From Caulobacter sp. Root1455 (GTDB lineage Bacteria > Pseudomonadota > Alphaproteobacteria > Caulobacterales > Caulobacteraceae), in the NCBI RefSeq assembly GCF_001426905.1, contig NZ_LMFQ01000002.1, positions 62,526 to 126,525 on the forward strand: 64,000 bases of DNA, read 5' to 3'. Position numbers and translations under genes: made by a program. Position 1 is the first letter of the stretch. The number at the start of each line of letters is the position of its first letter. The notes beneath the pieces were generated by a model. It saw nothing but the letters and a program-made list of their open reading frames with translations. It did not search any database and was not told the origin of the DNA. Below are positions 18,101-25,995 of the stretch, piece after piece.

Positions 18101-19288
18101 GCCGAGGGCGAGCTGGCCGGCACCCTGGCCGATCCGCGCCTGACCGGCCGCGCCAGCCTGGAGGGCGGCCGGGTCGACGACGGTCAGACCGGCCTCAGTC
18201 TGCGCGATGTCATCGTGCGCGTGGCCCTGGCCGACAACGCCATCGACGTCAGCCAGGTGTCCGCGGGCGACGGGCAGGGCGGAACGATGTCGGGCTCGGG
18301 TCGGATCAGCCTGATGCGCGGGGGGCTGGGCAGCTTCAAGCTCGACCTGAAGGGTTTCCGGGTCATCGACAACGAGCTGGCCACGGCCGCGGCCAGCGGC
18401 CAGACCACGGTCAATCGCGGGGCCGACGGCAAGGTCAAGATGGTCGGCGCCCTGACCATCGACCGGGCCGACGTCTCGGCCCAGACCAAGACCCCGGCTG
18501 GCGTGGTCTCCCTGGACGTGATCGAGCGCAATCGCCCGGACGAGATGGATCAGGGCATCGAGGTCCGCAAGGTCGCGCCGGGCAGCGGCATGCTGCTGGA
18601 TGTCACCCTGACCGCTCCGCGGCGGATCTTCGTGCGGGGCCGGGGCCTGGACGTGGAGCTGTCGCTGAACGCCCATGTCGGCGGTTCGACCAACAGCCCG
18701 ATTCTGGACGGCGAGGCGCGGGTGGTGCGCGGCGAATACGATTTCGCCGGCAAGCGCTTCGAGTTCGAGGAGACCGGCACGGTGCGCCTGGCCACCCAGC
18801 TGGACCGCGTCCGGCTGGACCTGACCGCGGTGCGCGAGGACCCGGCCCTGACCGCCGTGGTCAAGGTTGAGGGCACCGCCGCCAAGCCGGAAATCACCCT
18901 GACCTCCAAGCCGGAACTGCCTCAGGACGAGGTGCTGTCGCAGGTGCTGTTCGGCTCGTCGGCCGCCAACCTGACCCCGATCGAGGCCGCGCAGCTGGCC
19001 TCGGCCCTGGCGGCCCTGGCCGGCGGCGGCGGCTTCGACGTGATGGGCAACCTGCGCAACCTGGCCAGGCTGGACCGGCTGTCCTTCGCCGACAGCGCCG
19101 CGGGCATGACCGTGGCCGGCGGCAAGTACGTGACCGACGACGTCTATGTCGAGATCATTGGCGGCGGCCGGGAAGGGCCCTCGGCCCAGGTGGAGTGGCG
19201 TGTCCGGCGGGCGCTGTCGCTGGTCTCCAAGCTCGGCAGCCAGGGCGACGCCCAGCTTTCGGTTCGCTGGCGAAAGGACTACAACTAA
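15098..19288 (+). CDS. tamB: TamB, translocation and assembly module (AsmA-like bridge protein)
   Basis: A 1396-aa inner-membrane-anchored periplasmic protein. One N-terminal helix at about residues 32-53 (GWPGLIIIVSVSLVVLIAVLL) is followed by a very long repetitive beta region forming a hydrophobic groove thought to bridge the two membranes. The C-terminal DUF490/TamB domain is clear: LDGEARVVRGEYDFAGKRFE, then SKPELPQDEVLSQVLFG and TVAGGKYVTDDVYVE. The start is TTG at 15098, sharing bases with the tamA stop (TTGA), so translation is coupled. The length is normal for the family. Confidence 0.95.
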   Translation: MTDAQEPPGGPPPEDMPEVVAEAATKVARKIGWPGLIIIVSVSLVVLIAVLLGGVRFGAITPQGRAFLEARTSGLKLGRIGRLKIEGLTGDIWNAFGVRRLTISDEKGVWLEAADLYVDWRPAELFYRRFHADKITARQVVVLRRPTLTPKGKSSAAPLSVDLDHVALRLITRPAFSRQAGDFDLSGDYESARLGGQKGNLRALSRMHVGDHLKLVFDLGRDKTLLLDAEAQEANGGALAGAMGLSPDRPFDLNAKAHGTTSQGAFTVLARSGDATPLKAGGAWTPQGGSAAGHIDLAASTLTDREERMFGADARFSIVGRKAGAFSDLDLKIDSQNLVLAAHGPADLGKRITAPAGLTFSAKIGNLSRVTPLPTLGAGVADGVFHLTGDGFLVDGRLDVRDLSWLGYRLARAKGPATVGWKRGELSIKAEATTEGGGGQGLLAVLGRSPSAQFEGTRLKDGRFLIRSAKVQAPNLAVVAQGERGVLGGLSFKGEAKVASLAPIHAGMAGQASVRWSASQGVGKPWMLAADARGGNFATGLPELDRLLGKTPRLEARGSWANERLSIADAKLDGTAASVRSSGVLGPATALAFKLDWSATGPFVAGPVEVAGKAKGTGAVTGTLSAPKADLIADFDSIDVPRLPLKDAHVVLSFAKRPDGGDGTASIEAGSKYGPAKGRTAFNFATGGLELSDLDVDAGGAKAKGAVSLRSGRPATADLTLAIGPGAFLTQGRVAGTAKITDSAAGPVAQLDLAVDDIVDGAWKVRHAAVKASGPMARLPLTIGARGEAPSGHWNLNGSGVLTQSGPEYLLALDAAGAMARTEVKTREAAQIRFGGPRTGARLRLSVGDGAADLDADVGGDLATLRAQLTGVSLTALNPDMAGKVDAHVTLSGSGPTLTGEFDANLIGARERGSRTDRSLNAEIRGVLRDNLMTINASSSNSQGLQAKAEVTLPTEASAKPFHLAIDRRRPVRGQFAAQGEIKPLWDLLGSSERSVSGKIDAEGELAGTLADPRLTGRASLEGGRVDDGQTGLSLRDVIVRVALADNAIDVSQVSAGDGQGGTMSGSGRISLMRGGLGSFKLDLKGFRVIDNELATAAASGQTTVNRGADGKVKMVGALTIDRADVSAQTKTPAGVVSLDVIERNRPDEMDQGIEVRKVAPGSGMLLDVTLTAPRRIFVRGRGLDVELSLNAHVGGSTNSPILDGEARVVRGEYDFAGKRFEFEETGTVRLATQLDRVRLDLTAVREDPALTAVVKVEGTAAKPEITLTSKPELPQDEVLSQVLFGSSAANLTPIEAAQLASALAALAGGGGFDVMGNLRNLARLDRLSFADSAAGMTVAGGKYVTDDVYVEIIGGGREGPSAQVEWRVRRALSLVSKLGSQGDAQLSVRWRKDYN

Positions 19289-19493
19289 TCCGCTTCCGTC
19301 CGTTCCGCGCCGCGAACCCGGACATGACGGCGGAAGCACGCAGTGACAGATCCGGATTCCGATCCTGGCCGCGACCGGGGCCGGACGCTGTTCGGAGCAA
19401 GGCTGTTGCGCGGGCTACCGGTTTCCTCGACCGAGGAAGCACGAATTGCCCGCGGCCCTTGGTTTAGTTTGAACTGAGGGAGACAGTGGATTC

Positions 19494-20750
19494 ATGCGAC
19501 TCAACGACGAGGATCGCGCCGTCCTGCGACACCTGGCCGACCAAGGCCCGCTGATCATCGATCGGGCGGTGGCCTGGTGCGCCATCAACTCCGGAAGCCG
19601 GCATCTGGGCGGCCTGGAGCGCCAGCGGCAAGTTTTGCTCGACGCCTTCGGAAACCTGCCGGCCGCGCCCACCGACATCCCGCTGGGCGCCTCGCCCGAG
19701 GTCGGGGCGGACGGGCGGATCGGCGAGCAGGCCCATCCGGCGGCCATCGCCGTGGTCGTGCGGCCCGAGGCCCCGGTCCAGGTCGTCCTGACCGGCCACT
19801 ACGACACCGTCTACCCCGAGACCTCCAGCTTCCGGACCGTCACCACTCGGCCGGACGGCGCCCTGCACGGGCCGGGGATCGCCGACATGAAGGGCGGCAT
19901 CTCGGTGATGCTGGCGGCGCTGGAGGCTTTCGAGCGCCATCCGCTGGCCGCGCGGGTCGGCTATCGCGTGCTGCTGTCGCCGGACGAGGAGATCGGCTCG
20001 GTGGCCTCGGCCCCGATCCTGGCGCAGTTCGCGCACCTGGGCCATGTGGGCCTGACCTACGAGCCGGCCCTGGCCGACGGGGCCCTGGCCAGCGCCCGCA
20101 AGGGCTCGGGCAATTTCCATATCGTGGTTCACGGCAAGGCCGCCCACGCCGGTCGCGACTTCGCCGCCGGCCGCAACGCGGTGATGGAGGCCGCGCGGAT
20201 CGCCCAGGCCCTGCACGCCCTGAACGGAGCGCGCGAGGGCGTGACCTGCAACATCGCCAAGATCGACGGCGGTTCGCCCCTGAACATGGTCCCGGACGTG
20301 GCCGTGGTCCGCTTCAACGTCCGCTTCCCCACGGCCGACGACGCGGCTTGGTTCGAGGACGAGGTCGCCAAGATCGTCGCGTCGCCCAGAGAGGGCCTGC
20401 ACGCCCATCTGCACGGTCGCATCACCCGCGGCGCCAAGCCGTTCAACACCGCTCAACAGCGGCTGTTCGGGGCGGTGAAGGAGGCCGGCGCTCTGTTGGG
20501 TCAGGACATCGCCTGGAAGCCGTCCGGCGGGGTCTGCGAGGGCAACAACCTGTTCGCCTCGGGCCTGCCCAATGTCGACACCCTGGGGGTGCGCGGCGGC
20601 GACATCCACAGCGAAGCCGAGCACGCTTGGCCCGACAGCTTCGTCGAGCGCGCCCAGCTGTCGGCCCTGATCCTGATGAAGCTGGCCAGCGGCGAGATCG
20701 ACGGACCCGCCCTGCGCGCCGCCATGACCGACCTCGCGGAGACCCACTGA
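19494..20750 (+). CDS. M20-family metallohydrolase in the ast operon
   Basis: A 418-aa zinc-dependent amidohydrolase of the M20 (ArgE/DapE/CPG2) family. Metal-site motifs are GHYDTVYP (His102, Asp104), GPGIADMKGG (Asp131) and SPDEEIGS (Glu165/Glu166), with a dimerisation domain around HIVVHGKAAHAGRDFAAGRNA. It is the first gene of the ast operon, and astA follows 2 bp after its stop. No astE (M14-type succinylglutamate desuccinylase) is present in the operon, so this enzyme may perform that last step; acetylornithine or another N-acyl amino acid is an alternative substrate. The family call is firm and the substrate is inferred. Confidence 0.88.
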   Translation: MRLNDEDRAVLRHLADQGPLIIDRAVAWCAINSGSRHLGGLERQRQVLLDAFGNLPAAPTDIPLGASPEVGADGRIGEQAHPAAIAVVVRPEAPVQVVLTGHYDTVYPETSSFRTVTTRPDGALHGPGIADMKGGISVMLAALEAFERHPLAARVGYRVLLSPDEEIGSVASAPILAQFAHLGHVGLTYEPALADGALASARKGSGNFHIVVHGKAAHAGRDFAAGRNAVMEAARIAQALHALNGAREGVTCNIAKIDGGSPLNMVPDVAVVRFNVRFPTADDAAWFEDEVAKIVASPREGLHAHLHGRITRGAKPFNTAQQRLFGAVKEAGALLGQDIAWKPSGGVCEGNNLFASGLPNVDTLGVRGGDIHSEAEHAWPDSFVERAQLSALILMKLASGEIDGPALRAAMTDLAETH

Positions 20751-20752
20751 GC

Positions 20753-21757
20753 ATGCTTGTCGTCCGTCCCGCGACGCCCACCGATTTCGACAGCCTGATG
20801 GAGCTGGCCGTCCTGTCGGGCCGCGGCTTCACCAGCCTGCCGGAGGACGAGCAGACCCTGCGCGCCCGCCTGGACCTGTCGCAGGCCAGCTTCAACTCCG
20901 AGGTCGCTTCGCCCGCCGCCTGGTACACCCTGATGCTCGAGGACCTGGAGGCCGGCGACGTGGTCGGCGTGGCCGGGGTCAAGGCGGGGGTGGGTTTGAA
21001 GCGGCCGCATTTCTCGTTCCGCGTCGTGACCTTGGCCCAGTCTTCTCCCACCCTGGACAAGCGGTTCGACCACCGGGCCCTGGTGCTGGTCAACGAATGC
21101 GCCGGCTGGTCGGAGGTTGGCTCGCTGTTCCTCAAACCGGAACGGCGCAAGGGCGGGGCCGGACGCCTGCTGGCCCAGTCGCGCTACATGCTGATCGGGC
21201 TGGAGCCGCAGCGCTTCGCCGAGATGGTGCTGGCCGAGCTGCGCGGCTGGTTCGACGAGGACGGCGGCTGTCCGTTCTGGGACCACGTGGCCAGCAAGTT
21301 CTTCCGGCTGGAATTCGACGAGGCCGACATGATGAGCGCCTCGACCGACGGCCAGTTCATCCTCGACTTGGCGCCGCGCCATCCGATCTATGCCGAGCTT
21401 CTGCCCCAGGCGGCCTCGGAGACCATCGGCCGGGTGCACCGCGAGGGCGAGGCGGCGCGGGCGATGCTGGAGACCGAGGGCTTCCGCTTCTCGGGCCTGG
21501 TCGACATCTTCGACGCCGGCCCGACGGTGGCGGCGCGGCGCGACGACATCAAGACGGTGCGCGAGGGCCGCCGGCTGCGGGCGCGGCTGGGCGAGGACGC
21601 CTATGGCGAGGAGGCCCTGATCTGCTCCGGCGCGGTGGCGCGTTTCCGGGCGGTGCGCGCCCCGGTGCTGATCGACGGCGAGAGCGCGATCATCGGTCGG
21701 GACGCCGCGGCGGCCCTGGGCGTCAAGGACGGTGAAATGGTGCGGGTGAAGGCATGA
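20753..21757 (+). CDS. astA: Arginine N-succinyltransferase
   Basis: A 334-aa cytosolic enzyme that transfers succinyl from succinyl-CoA to arginine, the first step of the arginine succinyltransferase (AST) catabolic pathway. The N-terminal MLVVRPATPTDFDSLMELA and later RPHFSFRVVTLAQSS, ELGSLFL-type block (EVGSLFLKPERRKGGAGRLL) and EFDEADMMSASTDGQFI match the AstA family throughout. It starts 2 bp after the M20 hydrolase and overlaps astD by four bases (ATGA). Confidence 0.95.
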   Translation: MLVVRPATPTDFDSLMELAVLSGRGFTSLPEDEQTLRARLDLSQASFNSEVASPAAWYTLMLEDLEAGDVVGVAGVKAGVGLKRPHFSFRVVTLAQSSPTLDKRFDHRALVLVNECAGWSEVGSLFLKPERRKGGAGRLLAQSRYMLIGLEPQRFAEMVLAELRGWFDEDGGCPFWDHVASKFFRLEFDEADMMSASTDGQFILDLAPRHPIYAELLPQAASETIGRVHREGEAARAMLETEGFRFSGLVDIFDAGPTVAARRDDIKTVREGRRLRARLGEDAYGEEALICSGAVARFRAVRAPVLIDGESAIIGRDAAAALGVKDGEMVRVKA

Positions 21758-23205
21758 GCGGCGTGTTCATCGACGGCGTCTGGCGGGTGGGCGCGGGTTC
21801 CGAGGCGACCTCGGTCGATCCGACCACCGGCGAGGTGATCTGGCGCCAGGCGACCGCCGGGGCGGCCGACGTGGCGGCGGCGGTCGAGGCCGCGCGCAAG
21901 GCCTTCCCCGCCTGGGCCGACCTGCCGCGCGAAGAGCGGATCGCGATCCTGCGCCGCTACAAGGACGTGCTGGTGGCCCGCACGGCGACCTTCGCCGAGG
22001 CCCTGAGCCGCGAGACCGGCAAGGCGCTGTGGGAGACCAAGGCCGAGCTGGGCTCGATGGCCGGCAAGGTCGAGGCCTCGATCAAGGCCTATGACGAGCG
22101 CACCGGCGAACACGCCAGCGACATGGCCTTTGGCCGCGCGGTGCTGCGCCATCGGCCGCATGGCGTGATGGCGGTGCTGGGGCCGTTCAACTTCCCGGGC
22201 CACCTTCCCAACGGCCACATCGTGCCGGCCCTGCTGGCCGGCGACACGGTGGTGTTCAAGCCGTCGGAAGAAACGCCCCTGGCCGGGCAGTTGCTGGTCG
22301 AGGCCCTGGAAGCGGCCGGCGTGCCGCCGGGCGTGGTCAATCTGGTGCAGGGCGGCCGCGAGGTCGGGCAGGCGCTGATCGACCAGGAAATCGACGGTCT
22401 GTTGTTCACCGGCTCGGCCGCCGCCGGCGCCTTCTTCCGCCGCCATTTCGCCGACCGGCCGGACGTGATCCTGGCCCTGGAGTTGGGCGGCAACAACCCG
22501 CTGGTGGTCTGGGACGCGGGCGACGCCGAGGCCGTGGCGGCCCTGGTCGTGCAGTCGGCCTTCATCACCACCGGCCAGCGCTGCTCCTGCGCCCGGCGGC
22601 TGATCGTCTCGGACGACGCGGCGGGGCGGGCGGTGATCGACGCCGTGGCGGCGCTGTCGGAGCGTCTCGTGATCGGGGCGTGGAACGGCCGCGAGGAGCC
22701 GTTCATGGGGCCGCTGATCTCCGACCGCGCCGCCGCCATGGCCCTGGCCGGCGCCAAGGCCATGCCCGGCCGGAGCGTGCGCGCCATGACGGCCGTCGAC
22801 GGCCTGAGCGGGGCCTTCGTCTCGCCGGGCCTGGTGGACGTGACGGGCGAAGCGGTCGCCGACGAGGAGCTGTTCGCGCCGCTGCTGCAGGTGCGCCGGG
22901 TGGGATCGTTCGACGAGGCGATCGCCGCCGCCAACGCCACGCGCTACGGGCTGTCGGCGGGCCTTATCTCCAATGAAACAGGACGTTGGGATCATTTCCT
23001 GAAGCGCATCCGGGCCGGCGTCGTCAACTGGAACCGCCCGACCACCGGCGCGGCCGGGACCATGCCGTTCGGCGGCCTGGGCAGTTCGGGCAACCACCGG
23101 CCCAGCGCCTACTACGCCGCCGACTACTGCGCCTATCCGGTAGCCAGTTTCGAGGCGCAGGACGTGGTCAATACCGTGAGCGATATCAAGGGTCTGCGGG
23201 AATGA
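21754..23205 (+). CDS. astD: Succinylglutamate-semialdehyde dehydrogenase
   Basis: A 483-aa NAD-dependent aldehyde dehydrogenase that oxidises N-succinylglutamate semialdehyde, the fourth AST step. It has the ALDH catalytic Glu in LALELGGNNPLVVWD (about residue 242) and the catalytic Cys in TGQRCSCARRL (about 277), with the cofactor motif VVFKPSEETPL. NRPTTGAAGTMPFGGLGSSGNHRPSA is the AstD-type ending, shown here in part. Its start overlaps the astA stop and its stop overlaps the astB start, both as ATGA, so the three genes are translationally coupled. Confidence 0.95.
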   Translation: MSGVFIDGVWRVGAGSEATSVDPTTGEVIWRQATAGAADVAAAVEAARKAFPAWADLPREERIAILRRYKDVLVARTATFAEALSRETGKALWETKAELGSMAGKVEASIKAYDERTGEHASDMAFGRAVLRHRPHGVMAVLGPFNFPGHLPNGHIVPALLAGDTVVFKPSEETPLAGQLLVEALEAAGVPPGVVNLVQGGREVGQALIDQEIDGLLFTGSAAAGAFFRRHFADRPDVILALELGGNNPLVVWDAGDAEAVAALVVQSAFITTGQRCSCARRLIVSDDAAGRAVIDAVAALSERLVIGAWNGREEPFMGPLISDRAAAMALAGAKAMPGRSVRAMTAVDGLSGAFVSPGLVDVTGEAVADEELFAPLLQVRRVGSFDEAIAAANATRYGLSAGLISNETGRWDHFLKRIRAGVVNWNRPTTGAAGTMPFGGLGSSGNHRPSAYYAADYCAYPVASFEAQDVVNTVSDIKGLRE

Positions 23206-24545
23206 ATTCGCGTGCGGTCGAGGCCAATTGCGACGGTCTGGTCGGGCCGACCCACTCGTATGTCGGCCTGTCGCCGGGCAACATCGCCAGCCAGACCAAC
23301 GCCGGCGAGGTCTCCAATCCTCGCGCCGCGGTGCTGGAAGGGCTGACCAAGATGCGCAAGCTGGCCGACTGGGGCGTGCCGCAGTTCGTGCTGCCGCCGC
23401 ACGAACGGCCGGACCTGGCGCTGCTGCGGGCGATCGGCTTCTCCGGCGCCGACGCCCAGGTGCTGGAAAAGGCCTGGAAGACCGCGCCGGCCCTGGCGGC
23501 GGCGGCCTGCTCGGCCTCGCCGATGTGGGCGGCCAACGCCGCCACCGTCACGCCCAGCGCCGACACCGCCGACGGCCGCGTGCACTTCACGCCGGCCAAT
23601 CTGCTGACCAACCTGCACCGCAGTCTGGAGGGTCCACAAACGGCCCGCGGCCTGCGCCGGTTGTTCCCGGACGAGGCCCGGTTCGCCGTGCACGATCCGC
23701 TATCGGCCCAGTCCCACTTCGCCGACGAGGGCGCGGCCAACCATGTGCGGCTGTGCGCCGACCATGGCGAGCCCGGGGTCAATCTGTTCGTCTGGGGCCG
23801 CGAGGCCTGGGAGCGCTGGGACGGCCAATATCCGGCCCGCCAGACACGCGAGGCCTTCGAGGCGATCGAGCGTCGCCACGGCGCGGCGCGTGGGGTCTTC
23901 GCCCGCCAGGCCAAGGCGGCGATCAACGCCGGGGCGTTCCACAACGACGTGGTCTGCGTCGGCACGCGCGACTGCCTGCTGTTCCACGAGCGCGCCTTCG
24001 AGGACCGCGCGGCGATGGAGGAGGGCGTCCGCCGCGCCGCCGGCGGCCTGTTCGAACCGGTCTTCATCGAGATCAGCGGGGCCGACCTGCCGATGGACGA
24101 CCTGGTGAAGAGCTATCTGTTCAATTCCCAGCTTCTGGTCCTGCCGGGCGAGGACCGCCTGGTGCTGCTGGCGCCGGGCGAGACGCGCGACAACCCGCGG
24201 GCCCACGCGGCCGCGCAGGGCCTGGTCAGTTCAAACGGGCCGATTGGGCGGGTCGAATATGTCGATGTGCGCCAGAGCATGCGCAACGGCGGCGGCCCGG
24301 CCTGTCTGCGGCTGCGGGTGGTGCTGACCGATGCCGAGCTGGCGGCGGCCAATCGTGGCCAGCGGTTCGACGCGGCCTTGCACGAACGGCTGAACACCTG
24401 GGCCCAGCGCCACTATCGCGACCGGCTGGCGCCCGCCGACCTGACCGATCCGGCCCTGATCGTCGAGAGCCGCGCCGCGCTGGACGAACTGACCGCGATC
24501 CTCGACCTTGGCGGCGACTTCTATCCGTTCCAGCGAGCCGCCTGA
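23202..24545 (+). CDS. astB: N-succinylarginine dihydrolase
   Basis: A 447-aa enzyme, the same length as the Escherichia coli protein, that converts succinylarginine to succinylornithine with release of two ammonia and CO2. The N-terminal AVEANCDGLVGPTHSYVGLS and NIASQTNAGEVSNPRAA, then HNDVVCVGTRDCLLFHERAF, YLFNSQLLVLPG and MRNGGGPACLRLRVVLT are family landmarks; the active-site Cys lies in the GGGPACLRLR block. The start overlaps the astD stop by four bases. Confidence 0.95.
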   Translation: MNSRAVEANCDGLVGPTHSYVGLSPGNIASQTNAGEVSNPRAAVLEGLTKMRKLADWGVPQFVLPPHERPDLALLRAIGFSGADAQVLEKAWKTAPALAAAACSASPMWAANAATVTPSADTADGRVHFTPANLLTNLHRSLEGPQTARGLRRLFPDEARFAVHDPLSAQSHFADEGAANHVRLCADHGEPGVNLFVWGREAWERWDGQYPARQTREAFEAIERRHGAARGVFARQAKAAINAGAFHNDVVCVGTRDCLLFHERAFEDRAAMEEGVRRAAGGLFEPVFIEISGADLPMDDLVKSYLFNSQLLVLPGEDRLVLLAPGETRDNPRAHAAAQGLVSSNGPIGRVEYVDVRQSMRNGGGPACLRLRVVLTDAELAAANRGQRFDAALHERLNTWAQRHYRDRLAPADLTDPALIVESRAALDELTAILDLGGDFYPFQRAA

Positions 24546-24547
24546 CC

Positions 24548-25060
24548 ATGAGCGCCTTCACCGTCCGGCCCGCCGTTTCCGAGGACGGGGCCGGCATACT
24601 GGCCCTGCATCGCAAGGTCGCCGCCAAGCCCGGCGGCTTGGCGCGTCGGCCTGATGAGGTGACGGCCGACTATGTCGCCCACGCCATGGCGGTCGCCGAC
24701 GACGGCGGCGTCAACCTGGTCGCCGTGGACACCGACGGGACGGTGTGCGGCGAGCTTCACGTCGAGCGGATGAAGGTGGCGATCTTCGCCCATGTGCTGA
24801 CCGACCTGACCGTGGCGGTCGATCCGGACTGGCAGGGCAGGGGCGTCGGCTCGGCCCTGTTCCGCGCCCTGATCGAGATCGCCAGGACGATGACGCCGCC
24901 CGTCGGCCGGATCGAGCTGTGGACCGGCGCGGCCAATCTCGGCGCGCAGAGGCTCTACCAGCGGCTGGGCTTCAAGATCGAGGGGCGGATGACCGGGCGG
25001 GGACGCTACCCCGACGGGAGCGTTGACGACGACATCGTCATGGGCCTCTTGCTGGATTAG
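24548..25060 (+). CDS. GNAT-family N-acetyltransferase at the end of the ast operon
   Basis: A 170-aa GNAT enzyme. The acetyl-CoA-binding motif is DPDWQGRGVGSALFRALIE (about residues 95-113) followed by NLGAQRLYQRLGFKIEGRM, the usual motif-B ending. It begins 2 bp after astB, so it is probably co-transcribed. The substrate is unknown; an arginine- or glutamate-related amine is possible by context. Its TAG shares bases with the TAA of the convergent LytTR gene. Confidence 0.85.
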   Translation: MSAFTVRPAVSEDGAGILALHRKVAAKPGGLARRPDEVTADYVAHAMAVADDGGVNLVAVDTDGTVCGELHVERMKVAIFAHVLTDLTVAVDPDWQGRGVGSALFRALIEIARTMTPPVGRIELWTGAANLGAQRLYQRLGFKIEGRMTGRGRYPDGSVDDDIVMGLLLD

Positions 25061-25959
25061 CCGCGCAACGCTGTCAGGGCCTGGGGAAAGCGTCGCGACA
25101 GGGGGGCCTCGACCGCGCCGAGCTCGACGGCGTAGTCGCCCGAGCCTTCGGGGCGCAGGCCCGTCACCCGGCCTGGATTGACCAGCCAGGAGCGATGGGT
25201 GCGCAGGAAGCCGTGCGCGGCCATCTGGATTTCCAGGGCGCTGAGCGAGGAGCGCATCAGCGGCCGCCGGCCGTCGGTCAGCAGGAACTCGGCGTAATTG
25301 CCGGCCGAACGCACCGCCAGGATCTCGGAGACGGACACCCGGACCAGACGCGCGCCGTCGCGGATGTCGAAGCTGGCCGCGGTCGACGTCGTCTGGGCCT
25401 GCTCGGCGGCCTCGCGGGCGCTGCGCCGCAGCGACAGATAGTAGATGATCGAGGCCAGGCCATAGGCCATCAGATCCTTGCGGAACTCGTAGGGGAATTC
25501 CGTGGATAGCGGTCCGAACCGATAGGGCCCGTCCATCACGGCCAGATAGGCCAGCTTCCGCAGCGCGACGAAGCCGGCGACATGCAGCACGGAATAGAGG
25601 ACGACCGCCGCCAGGTGGACGGGAAGCGCCCGCCACCAGCGCGGCGCCGTGCGGGTGGTCCATATCGCCACGGCCGCGGGGATCATGAAGATCACCATGG
25701 TCACCAGCGCGCTGCTGCCTTCCCAGATGGCGGGAGCCAAGGTCCCGAGGCGCGGCGCGTCGTGGCGGATGGTCAGCACATTGACCGTGGCGATGCACCC
25801 GATCAGGCAGACGCCCAGCAGCCAGGCGCGCCCGACGCCTTGGCGTTCCTCCCCGTTCCTCCCGAAAAGCGCGCCGTTCGGCCCCGTCGGTTTTCCGTTC
25901 GTCCCTGCCGACGGCCGCCGGTCCCCGGGCGCTTGGCCCCGGGCGGCGGTCTGGGTCAC
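25057..25959 (-). CDS. LytTR-family regulator with membrane N-terminus
   Basis: About 300 aa from the GTG at 25959 (MTQTAARGQ), which avoids overlap with the divergent acyltransferase gene; the frame is open to 26130, but that would run into its neighbour. Four hydrophobic segments occur at about residues 45-155 (RAWLLGVCLIGCIATVNVL; SALVTMVIFMIPAAVAIWT; LAAVVLYSVLHVAGFVAL; MAYGLASIIYYLSL). The C-terminal LytTR DNA-binding domain covers about 195-295 (VSEILAVRSAGNYAEFLL; LRTHRSWLVNPGRV). Membrane-anchored LytTR proteins next to acyltransferase genes are common in Caulobacterales, and it probably controls the divergent gene. The signal it senses is unknown. Confidence 0.87.
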   Translation of the reverse strand: MTQTAARGQAPGDRRPSAGTNGKPTGPNGALFGRNGEERQGVGRAWLLGVCLIGCIATVNVLTIRHDAPRLGTLAPAIWEGSSALVTMVIFMIPAAVAIWTTRTAPRWWRALPVHLAAVVLYSVLHVAGFVALRKLAYLAVMDGPYRFGPLSTEFPYEFRKDLMAYGLASIIYYLSLRRSAREAAEQAQTTSTAASFDIRDGARLVRVSVSEILAVRSAGNYAEFLLTDGRRPLMRSSLSALEIQMAAHGFLRTHRSWLVNPGRVTGLRPEGSGDYAVELGAVEAPLSRRFPQALTALRG

Positions 25960-25995
25960 GACGTTCGCATCGTTTTTCAAGCCGGACGCCCCGTC

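Noticed and set aside
15074-19339. A 1421-codon open frame antisense to tamB
   Set aside because: High-GC codon bias leaves antisense frames open. The sense frame carries TamB motifs, while the antisense product is a His/Gln/Arg-rich string with no family.
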